Origin: Chlorops oryzae
Lineage: Eukaryota > Arthropoda > Insecta > Diptera > Chloropidae
Reading direction: 5' to 3'
Length of the DNA stretch: 64,000 bases
Assembly (NCBI GenBank): GCA_020466095.1
Contig: CM035807.1
Coordinates: 112,855,786 to 112,919,785 of the forward strand
Positions within the stretch are counted from its first letter, which is position 1. The number at the start of each line of letters is the position of its first letter. Under the pieces are notes generated by a model. That model saw only the letters and a list, made by a program, of their open reading frames with translations. It was not told the origin of the DNA and did not search any database. Below, in pieces: positions 44,533 to 54,239 of the stretch. Both the position numbers and the translations under genes were made by a program.

Positions 44533-45773
44533 ATGGGCAGTAAGACTTCTTGCTGTGCTTATTCGAGTCCACAATCGGATCGAAAATCGAAAGAAATACC
44601 GCCCGTATACGAGGAGCGGCATCACGTGCACTCGATTCATGCGAATATTTCGCCACACCAATTGATGGATGGCGGGCATATGATGACCTCATCGACGGCT
44701 GCCATACATCATAGCGCTGGAACGCTCGAAAATCCGCACAATCTTCAACACATCTCCGAGCGCGAAGCACTCGAGGGCGATGAAGATCCATCGGTGGATC
44801 CAACAGCAGCGACAATGTTCCTCGAACGTTCCAAAGTCGAAAACGGTGGCATCACGAGAAAACGTTCGCAACATCAAATCGCACAGCAAACAATCAATTC
44901 CACTGGAGGCGGTGTCAGCGGCGGTGGTGGTAGCAGTGGCGGCGGCGGTGCCCTCAAAAAGAGTTCATCATGCTCGACAATCTATTTGGACGATAGTACC
45001 GTATCTCAACCAAATCTCAAAAATACTGTGAAATGCGTTTCGCTTGCCATTTATTATCATATTAAGAATCGTCAATCCGATCATAGACTAGACATTTTCG
45101 ATGAACGAGCCCATCCATTGACACACGATCCCGTGCCCGAAGACTACGATACGCACAATCCGGAACATCGGCAGATCTATAAATTCGTACGCACACTCTT
45201 CAATGCAGCACAATTGACCGCCGAGTGTGCCATCATTACGCTAGTCTATCTGGAGCGTTTGCTAACCTATGCCGACTTGGATGTCGGCCCGTGCAATTGG
45301 AAGCGCATGGTGTTGGGTATTTATTTGCATACATAATATCCGAATATGGAGTGTTTTGATTGCTAATTAATGGATAATTTTTTTTTTTAGGTGCCATACT
45401 ACTTGCTTCGAAGGTCTGGGACGATCAGGCCGTTTGGAATGTTGACTACTGCCAAATATTAAAAGACATTACTGTGGAAGATATGAACGAATTGGAGCGT
45501 CAGTTTCTCGAATTGCTGCAATTCAATATTAATGTGCCCTCGTCCGTCTATGCCAAATATTACTTTGATCTACGTTCGCTCGCCGAGGCGAACGATCTGA
45601 GTTTTCCAACGGAACCGCTTTCCAAAGAGCGTGCACAAAAACTCGAAGCAATGTCGCGTGTCATGCAAGATAAGGTCACTGCCGAAGCTTTAAAGAATGG
45701 CATGAAAAAATGGTCATCCATGGATAATATTAGTCAGGGCGGACCACGCCGGAGCGTGGCGATATTATCGTGA
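44533..45773 (+). CDS. CycY: Cyclin Y (copy 3, intact frame, upstream region missing)
   Basis: Exons 44533-45316 and 45391-45773 encode the same 388-residue protein as copy 2. The only coding difference I find is one synonymous base (TCC here, TCA in copy 2, near 37983). It shares TCC with truncated copy 1. The N-myristoylation start, Gly-rich linker, cyclin box and splice sites are all intact. However, only 209 bp upstream of the ATG are duplicated, and what precedes is the protease 3' flank. The copy therefore lacks the upstream sequence present before copies 1 and 2 and may be silent or driven by a fortuitous promoter. The high identity points to a very recent duplication or to two haplotypes placed in tandem by the assembler. 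Confidence 0.92.
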
Positions 45774-47020
45774 TTTTCTGTGTTAGTCTATTAGAAGAAC
45801 GTACGTAAAACGCGAACACACGAAACTTTTTCCTTTCCCTTTTTTTTTACACATATTTATATTGGAACGTAAAAATCTAGTTTGAAATTTTTCAATCCAG
45901 TAGAATTTAAGTGAGAAGTGAAAGGGGGCGAAAGCTAAACGAAAAAATATTCGACTATCGTTAGAGTAGAGGAAAAGTTTTAAGAGTTTTTTAAAGTACA
46001 TACATACATACGTACATTTGGAATGCATTGTACGGCTTAGAACAACGGTATTTTTAAATCGCAATATTGTACAGTACGCACGAAACTATCATGAAAATCC
46101 AATCATAATAGTTTGACGAAGTTTATTGTTAAGAAAAAAACAAACAAAAAAAATAGTAACGAAATAACGGTAAAATAGTAAAGAAAATAAAATTTTTTTA
46201 ATCTAATTTAACAATTGAGGAGTGCGCGATATGAACCTCAAAAGATACTTTACGCTTAAGTATCCCAATGTAAACACAACACCAGTCTCGAATTTCGTAA
46301 AAGAGAGAACCATATATTTACATATATGCCTAATTGATACACATTGTGAGACCATTTATTATATATATACATATATACATACTTACTTTATTATTAAACA
46401 GTGAAGCTATTGTTTATAGAAATATGGAATTATGAAAAGAAAGGTTGCCAAAAAAAAATTCAAAATTGAAGAAAACTTTAAAAGAATTGAAGTAGAACAT
46501 TTTTATATATATATATAAATATATATATACATACGTAGATAAAACTTTAAAGAATATTCTTAACCGCGAAAAAAAATAAAAAAATAAAATGAGAAAGGAA
46601 AAGGAAACGGAAAGCGATAACTCAGTAGTTTTAAAGCAAAAAGTGATCGAAATCGTTATTATTTGCATTAATATTAATTATTAATAATTGTTTAAATATG
46701 CTTGATTATTGAAATTTGTATTAAGGAATTATGCATTTTTTTTTTTTTGTGTGTGTTATATATTAATTTATTTATATTGTCATTCTGAACGAATTTAACT
46801 CGCTTCATTAATTTTCCATATGGCACAAAATGCATCAAAGCCAAATCATTTTGTTTTCAATGTATGTAAATTAAAAAAAAAAAAATTTTTTGTGCTTAAA
46901 TTTTCATCATTTGTATGCATATTTTGAATGTTAAATTTTAGTTGAAAATGCTTTGAAGCAAACATTAAACTCTATGAAATAAAATTACGTAAAATGAATT
47001 CATTGTTGTGTCTTTTTTAA
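45774..47020 (+). terminator. Cyclin Y copy 3 3' UTR and polyadenylation site
   Basis: Same layout as in copy 2. AATAAA at 46978-46983 is followed by a GT/T-rich downstream element. It carries the ~19-bp insertion TTGAAATTTTTCAATCCAG (itself nearly palindromic at TTGAAATTTTTCAA). Confidence 0.55.
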
Positions 47021-47229
47021 TGCAATCCTTTATGATTTGCTAAATGCATATATGGCCAAATTTTACATAAGTTTCATTTTTGTAACGTTAACAGCAATCT
47101 TTAATCGCTTATAGCTCCTTAACCATATGTGCATCATCATGTTTGAGGTGAAACATATTAACACAAGAAAAGGACCACTAACAAAGAATATTCAAGATGT
47201 TTCTAAGCCCATAATGGGCGTCATACACC

Positions 47230-47732
47230 GACTTTTGTGCAATATCTTTATGAAAACCGCCCCTTTGCCACGCCCAAACTTCCAATTTTTTTTGGAATTC
47301 TAATCCGAGACTTAAATATACACTCAAATTTTAAGTTTCATTGAAATATTTCAAAAAATGCCCCGATTTTGGGGCAGTTTTAAGATTTTTGTGACAGACC
47401 CTAGTACTAGAGGTACCCTTAATAGTGGACTGATCAAGGCAATTTTTTGAGAGGATGTTTATGGCTACAAAGGAAGCATAACTGCCAAATTTTGTTCAAG
47501 TCCCATTTGAATTTCGGGTGTAGGAGGCAATTTTAGAAAAACGCCCTTCGGCCACGCCCACTTTTGCATTTTTTGAAAACCGCCTTTGAACATGTTCAAA
47601 TATCAAATTTCATCAAAATATCTTGAAAAACTTTGATTTGAGAGCAGTTTTTGTGATTTTCATAACAGACCCTAGTACTGGAGGTACCCTTAAAAATGGT
47701 CCGATCGGGTCCATTCTCGAACTTGTTTTTAC
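47230..47732 (-). repeat. Dispersed repeat with ACAGACCCTAGTACT core (unit 2)
   Basis: Duplicate of 40288-40790 with scattered substitutions, for example CATACACCG against CATACACTG. This stretch looks more diverged between units than the Cyclin Y exons. Confidence 0.65.
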
Positions 47733-47823
47733 TCATGTCCCCGTGAGCACGCATACCAAATTTTGTCAAGATAGCTGAACTCCTTCGAAAAGAAAACTGT
47801 ATACTATCTATCTATCTCGACTG

Positions 47824-48015
47824 CCCAGTAGGAAAAGTCCCCCTGACAAAATCAGTGATCTCAGGGTGACTTTGGAGCCGGTATGCATGCCAATTCGTAG
47901 GACAGTTTGTATGACATTTGTACACGAACTGACAGGGACTTCCTGGGTGACTTTGTCTTCGTGGGATTAGAAAAAGTCACTAGTAACTCCCAGCAGGAGT
48001 TTTTCCTGCTGGGGG
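47824..48015. mobile_element. Short TIR element with CCCAGYAGGAAAA ends (unit 2)
   Basis: Duplicate of 40882-41073. It is inside the duplicated unit and so was inserted before the duplication. Confidence 0.5.
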
Positions 48016-48743
48016 TGCAATGGCGAAAAAACATTTGAGAGCATATGTCCCCCAAGATGTAAGTAAGCAACGAATAGACAGATCTCCGGATCTCTTGATT
48101 CATTCGGTGGCAATATCCCAATTAGGGTCGTAGTCTTCAACTCCGTTTAAGAGCATCGAAAGTTTAAATTTTCTAGTATATTATTTTAGTCCCAATGCCA
48201 GTTTAACTCAATTAATTGCCTTTGCTATATTTGAATTTTTCCAAAAATATTAAATATAAAATTAATAAGCCTGGCTTAAACTCTCCTGAAGACTACCATC
48301 TGAAAGTTTAAACCTTCAAAAAGTTTTATCTAGGTTGAAGACTATGAGCCTTAATGATTAGATAACTTTTGAAATGTCAGTACTATCGATATTATCGAAT
48401 AATTTTCAACGAAGATCAGTTCCGACCATATATGTACCCTAGTAAGAAGATTTTCCAGGATATCTCTCTTAGGAGGGAATAACTCACGGACGCTGAAATC
48501 GAAATTTATAAAATGGAATAGTCGAGGGCATATTGTGCTTGTGTGTATGGGCTTTATAATCAGAACTGTTTGTAATAGACCAAAATATTATACCATTCAG
48601 CCATGTCTGCCTCTCTGTGCAATTTTTATTTTTTGATCGATGGAGTTGAGCAATTTTGACGGCGTGAAGCGTAAAAACAAGTCCATGAATGGCCTTGATG
48701 GTATCATACTCACGGATACCTCCACTAATGGGATTTGTTATCA

Positions 48744-49212
48744 CCCTGTAGAAAGCTGTTAAGCAATTTGCCTAAAAGAACTACTACTTTTACCAGTACT
48801 AAAAGAACTAGTGCAATGTTTGGGTAAGTTTGCACCATAACTATACTAGTGATCAGTGGAATAATTGCATTCATTCATTGAGGCGTTATAAATTGATAAT
48901 AAATACACAACCGAATGGTTTTCTTTTATTATACAATACAAATTTATAATTATAAATATTTATTTCCATTTTGTACTGAAAAAAATTCCACGATTCGAGT
49001 ACCTTTTCCCGTAAACATCACTAGTATTTAACTGGTGCAAATTAACCCAATTGGATCGAAAAGTACTAGAATAATTCTGGTGCATACTGTACTAGTGCTT
49101 TCCTGTACAGATGTTATACTGATTTTCGACAGAATTTTATATGGACAGGGGTATAGAAAAGAACTAGTACTAGTAAAGTACTAGTACGACACTAGTTCAA
49201 ATTCCTACAGGG
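48744..49212. mobile_element. TIR element with CCCTGTAGRAA ends (unit 2)
   Basis: Duplicate of 41800-42269, one base shorter because of a small indel near 49008. Inserted before the duplication. Confidence 0.7.
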
Positions 49213-49587
49213 CAAGAATTGAAATTCAAAATATTTCAGATTGAGCGAATTTTATTGATTGATCGCAATATTCTTTCAAGCTTGATGGCGATTGTCTCAG
49301 ATTTAACAATCCTTTGAGCCTCTATTGAAGCATTTTCTTTGGCGTAGTTCGCCATGCTTTTCATTGGCATTGTGTACTGTCGAAATATGCCAATTTTTGA
49401 ATTTTGCATAATTTTTTTTTCTTTTTTTTTGCAAATATATTTTCATACAAAGATTGCTCATTTAAATTTAAAAAAAAAATTATTTTTAAGGAAGGATTTT
49501 AGGTCGTATTTCCATTAAGGATTCCTGCCTTGAAGGATTTGTTTTTCCCCGGGTTTCTGTTGAGTAACAAGGGAAAGCACCGAAAGG

Positions 49588-50792
49588 ATGTGGCTTGAAT
49601 TGGGATTTCTGGGACTCATTTTATTCGGATGTTTGCCCAGTGCAAGTGAGTGAGAGAGCTTCATCTCGATTTGTTCTTTGGCTTCGACTAATTAAATTTT
49701 TCAATTGGATTTAATCGGAAAAGATTGCGATGATGAAAAAATAATAAACGGTACACTAGCGACATGGGAAGAAGCCAGATATACAGCGTCACTGAGAATA
49801 CGCGTTTTGGATATGAAATCGTTTGGTTTGGGACACAATGGTGGAGGTGTATTGATAAAGTCGAACGTCGTGCTTTCTGCGGCACATTGTATCCGGTTGT
49901 AAGATAATAATAGAAGAAAATAAATATATAAAACTCGATTAAATTTTGCCATGCTTGCAGACCTTCCAACTTTACCTTCAGAGCCTGTGATTTGTATGTG
50001 GTTTTAGGTGTATTGAAGGGTAACGCTGTGAATAATCATACCATTATACGTGAAATCGCCAAAGTTGTGCTCCATGAGCAATACGATCCTGTGACGCTTG
50101 CTAATGACATTGCATTGTTGTTTTTACTTGAAGAAGTTCCAAGGGGCCACCCAGTTGTCCGACCGATTTCCATAAATCGAGTTATGAAACTACCACACAA
50201 AACGAGGTGCGAAATTGCTGGATGGGGTAAAACTGAACATGTAACTCAATTACAATATTTTCAATGTTGAGGTAATACTAATTTCTTTAATTTAATCAAA
50301 GGTGAACGCTTCATCCTATTTGTTGAAAGCCAGTTTGAGTACGATTGACTACGATAAATGCGCTTCAATTCCAGGATTTGAAAAACTCTTAAAAAAAGGA
50401 ATGATGTGCGCCAGGTATGAACAAGAAGGCGATGGTGGTGGTTGCTCAGGGTTAGTTTAAAATTTTGTTTAATTATTTTTTTAAAACGCCTATTACTGTT
50501 CTGGTTGATTTTTGAAAACAGAGACTCAGGAGGACCATTAATTTGTGATAAAAAATTGGCTGGAATTGTTTCATTTGTAGTTAACGATTGCTTTGATTCT
50601 ATAACAGCATTCTCTGATGTTGCTTTCTATTCTTACTGGATTGATAAACATATAAGGAGGGAATTAAGGGGCAACAATACATCACGTTTGGAATACCACC
50701 ACTTCGTAGTGATCGTTTCGATAGTTGGAAATTTATTCGTGATGACGTATGGAAAACTTTTCGGCCATCTTGAATATATTTTCACATTTTAA
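49588..50792 (+). CDS. Secreted chymotrypsin-fold serine protease, catalytic triad intact (copy 2)
   Basis: Exons 49588-49645, 49724-49898, 49961-50240, 50302-50450 and 50522-50792; 310 aa, same architecture as the copy at 42646. Signal peptide MWLELGFLGLILFGCLPSA, IINGT activation-like site, His57 in SAAHC, Asp102 in ANDIALL, Ser195 in GDSGGP and Gly at position 189 (elastase-like pocket). Here the triad is complete, but Cys42 of the otherwise universal Cys42-Cys58 disulphide is replaced (GHNGGGV where CGG is usual). It differs from the other copy at 19 residues, 16 of them in exons 2 and 3, and at one synonymous site. The same hydrophobic C-terminal extension is present. Substrate and role are unknown; gut digestion or immune cascades are typical for the family. 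Confidence 0.87.
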
Positions 50793-51266
50793 GTGAATTT
50801 TTTTTTTTTTTAATAAAAAACTTTTGGAGTATCCCCCGGTTACAAAAAAAAATAAGGATTTCAGCCGCTATTACAACTGACAATATACTTTTTTAAAATT
50901 AATGATGGCTCTCATACCTGTGTACTTAAGCCAAAATATGAATAAAATTTGAACAGTGGAACAAGAAAAATTTTTTATATGCCTACAGAAAACTTTGGGC
51001 GGTGCCACAGAATACTGGACGTCTGGCCGCCTTATTCAAAAAAAGGGACAGCTGATGCTAAATGCAGATATGTTCAGTCTGAAAGGGTATTTTGAAGTTA
51101 TGCATTTATTGCGCTAAATACTGAATTTCTATGCTAATCTGAAAAGCCTTTAATCGATCTTTATAGGCGATTTCATCAAACTACAGCCATCAATATAGAA
51201 AAACTTTCCCGTCCAGACATAGGGGTAGTGATACATAAGGCTTACATATTTAGAACAATCGAATAT

Positions 51267-51429
51267 GTCGCCGTTCGTATTTGGCGACAAAGATGTTTAT
51301 GGGGGTCGAGGGACATTAGGGAATGTACTGGTAGTATGGGGGAAAATTTTCTCTCTTCCCCATTCGTCCCTCGTTCAATAAAAACCAACTTCTGTCACTG
51401 CTGATTTGTTGCCTAATATGAACGGCGAC
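51267..51429. mobile_element. Small TIR element at the right edge of duplication B (GTCGCCGTTC ends)
   Basis: GTCGCCGTTCGTATT at 51267 faces the complement of GTCGCCGTTCATATT at its right end (51429). Inner arms TTGGCGACAAAGAT and ATTTGTTGCC also pair. The interior has a TTCCCCATTCGTCCCTCG block similar in style to the element at 30019-30181. The element is absent at the corresponding point in unit 1 (44323). Confidence 0.65.
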
Positions 51430-51583
51430 TACCGAATTAACCCATCCCTAAATTTTAGAGATGAAAAATATGAAAAAAATTCTGCCCGTATTTATTCGTT
51501 ACAAGAAGAACAAGTACTCGTTACTATCTTATCGCTACGTTACTAATTACTGGATCATAAGATACTGTTATTCATTTTATTAT

Positions 51584-51801
51584 CAGCCCGATTCTGAATA
51601 TTTCCGGGGAATTTACTACTCTTAAGACTGAAATGCTTTCTTTTTTTAAATAGATAGGTAAAGGAGAATTATGGGTATGGCTCACATACCCATTCCCCAA
51701 TCAAAATTCTTCCCCAAAATATTTAAAAAAGAAGCATTTCACTCTCGAGAAAAGTAAATTCCCCGGCAATTCGTCCCCCGGGAAAATTCAGAAACTTACT
51801 G
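51584..51801. mobile_element. TIR element of the CAGCCNNATTCTRAATATT family
   Basis: CAGCCCGATTCTGAATATTT on the left roughly matches the complement of the right end (CAGTAAGTTTCTGAATTTTC). TTCCCCGG words lie just inside. Related copies are at 55277-55507 and 59864-60346. From 51802 to 52297 nothing is recognised. Confidence 0.5.
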
Positions 51802-52297
51802 TGCAGTCCGTTAAATTTGCTTTGGTGATCAGCTATTTGTGTGACGTCACACGAGAATTGGAACTTCGTATGGATTTGAAATATCTTTGTTTTGGGCGGA
51901 AAGCGGTGTGGACGAAAAGGTAGAATCTTCATTTTTCCAAGCACGTACATAATTTATAATATACGACGGTCAAGCCAAGAACGCGTAGGAACATCCAAAT
52001 CTAGAAAGGAAAATTTTTTAAACATTTAATCTGATTAGAAAACGAATAAAATCATGTCATACAAGACAAAATATATTTCGCTCGTGGGTGCTTATATAAA
52101 ATAATAAAATAATAAAAGTTTTTGCTCTTCTGTTCACGTTTCATTTGGAGCTGAATGCTCAATCTGAGCTGAGTTTAAAATTATTTTTATTTATTTTATT
52201 TTTTATTTTTGAAAGTTAACTATATAATAAATTGGATAGCTAACAAAGCTTAAAAATATATTCCCTCTGTTATTAGGTTTCTCTTAACGCTTCAAGT

Positions 52298-53224
52298 GGC
52301 CCCATCCACATTCGAGCATGCTCAAGCGTGCGGCTCGGCTCGGCTCGATTCAATGCTCGAACCATATAGAACGAACTCGAACGTAGGTGGTGATTTTGGC
52401 GAGCCAATTCATCAACCAAAAGCACCATAGCGCCCGTTTAGACGTGCTTCAACATCGTTCAACAAAACGCAGTTCGTTGGAGAGACGCTAGCGGGGAGAG
52501 GAAGATGGTTTTTGTTGAACGTACTCGGCTATTCTCCTTGTGCCAATATTCTTAGCGTGAAACTTGAAAACAACCCTTGTGCGATTTTTACATTTGCTTC
52601 ACATATTTTTGTCATTCGAGCGGAAAGGTTCGAATGTCTTCGCTAAAAATTTTGTTAATGTTTTTTTTTTTGGCATCTTTTTTGATATTTTTCATTTTAT
52701 TAGCTTTTTAATAATTTTAAATTCGAAATTTGATTTTTATTTTTGAACGGAAAATAATAAAAATCAAGCAATGAGGATTATTTTTGATTTTTTAAAATAA
52801 AACTTATAACTGGTACAATCTCTCCTATTAAATCATTTAGATGAAAATAAAAAAAACGTATCCAAGCAATATTAAATATTTTTTGGTTTTTTGAAATTGC
52901 ATTGTTGTATTTGCGTTCAATACATTCGGAATATCAATCCTTTTTGAGAGATGCATCAGGATTTTATGTTCTTTCATTTTTAACATCGTTCCTACGCGCA
53001 AGAGGGAAACGTCGAAATATAAAATGTTGAAGGATTTGTTGAACGAAGCAATTTTTGGCTGTGTGGACACGAACGAAACATAAAAAGGGAATCTGATAAT
53101 TTGTTGAACGATAATAACCATACGTCTAAACGGGCGCATATGGTAAGTGCACTTACTATCGAGCATTGCATCGAGCCGAGCCGAGCCGAGCCGCTTGCAT
53201 GATCATGCTCGAATGTGGACGGGC
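52298..53224. mobile_element. TIR element with GGCTC-repeat ends
   Basis: The ends share TCCACATTCGAGCATG in inverted orientation, followed by runs of GGCTC (left) or GAGCC (right), then AATGCTCGA. The element is interrupted by a second TIR element (52430-53137). Non-coding. Confidence 0.7.
52430..53137. mobile_element. Nested TIR element (GCGCCCGTTTAGACGT ends, ATA duplication)
   Basis: GCGCCCGTTTAGACGT on the left is matched by the complement of the right end. ATA occurs at both junctions (CACCATA before, ATATGG after). GTTGAACG/CGTTCAAC words lie inside each arm. No coding capacity. Confidence 0.7.
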
Positions 53225-53357
53225 GACTTTACTGTATGAAATATTAAATAAACGGAATTAATTTTTCCGTGGTACAAAAATGATTTTATTGATCTTTTTC
53301 TGCATAAAGTATGAAATAATTGGAAAAAATTATTTTCTCTCTAAATGATTTTATTAA

Positions 53358-53516
53358 CCCTTTACTGTATGATATATCAAAAAATTGAGAAAAAACATTT
53401 TTTTTTTGTTTTATTAAGGCTTCAAAACAATTAATTAACGTTTTCCATCAATAAATAATCTATTTTTCCGTTATTTTTGACAGTAACCATATTACGGGTT
53501 CGCATGCGGTAGAGGG
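53358..53516. mobile_element. TTAA-flanked mini-element (piggyBac-type)
   Basis: 159 bp with CCCTTTACTGTATG facing the complement of CCCTCTACCGCATG. TTAA is on both sides (53354-53357 and 53517-53520). Confidence 0.55.
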
Positions 53517-53520
53517 TTAA

Positions 53521-54239
53521 GAATTCTTTTCCGCTTTATTTTTATTAAATAACATTTAGGCTATTCTACGAAATCTCGAGCATTGCTAAAATCTTTAGAA
53601 CATAATTGACATTTGAAATCGATGTCATTTTTTGAAATATATGTTGAGTTTGACAGCATATTAGACATTCACAAGGCTGCTAATCTTCTAAGCAAATCTT
53701 TTTAATATGGAGTTATATCTTTAGAAAATTTTCAAGGATTTAAGATTCGATGAAAGGTCAATTATATCTGACATTTTTAAAAAATTAACATAATTAAATC
53801 ATAAAATTAACAAATCAAACGGCTACGCTTCTGCTGTGACGTAGCCGCGCAGCAGAATTTTTTTCCTACATCCGGAGTAGGTTTTTGTGTTATTTTTCAT
53901 ATCAGACGAAGATTCGAGTTCAAGTCAATTGTACTGTCGCAGCTCTATTTAGTGTAAGAATTAAAGTGGAAAAAGCAATATTAAGTGCAGAAAAAAATAA
54001 AATAAGATAAAATACCATAAAAGTCCTGCGAAAACGAAACGAGTAGTAATAAGAATATCGAATTTCATCAAAAGTAAAAAAAAAAATTACAAAAGATACA
54101 TATATGCGTACATCCATACAGACACAATAGTGTATACACAACATATTCAGTGTGCTAGAGAGAGAGAGAGAAAAACAAAATAACGTCAGATTTAGAAATT
54201 AATTACTTTGCGAGAAAATTAGAAAATTTTCGTAAAGCG
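53521..54239. promoter_or_regulatory. Upstream region of Herp
   Basis: No gene is seen between the mini-element and the Herp start. A short inverted pair GGCTACG/CGTAGCC with a TGACGTAG word (53837-53844) lies 400 bp upstream of the ATG. It resembles the unfolded-protein-response core TGACGTG but is not an exact match. No clear TATA box was found. A GAGAGAGA run precedes the 5' UTR end. Confidence 0.3.

Larger units (their letters stand above)
44324..51267. repeat. Tandem duplication B, unit 2 (6.94 kb)
   Basis: Second copy of 37404-44323. It begins directly with the sequence 209 bp upstream of the Cyclin Y start, so the promoter-proximal region in front of copy 2 is not duplicated. It ends where a small TIR element starts (GTCGCCGTTC at 51267). 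Small differences include a ~19-bp insertion at about 45881-45900 in the Cyclin Y 3' UTR and homopolymer indels. Confidence 0.93.
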
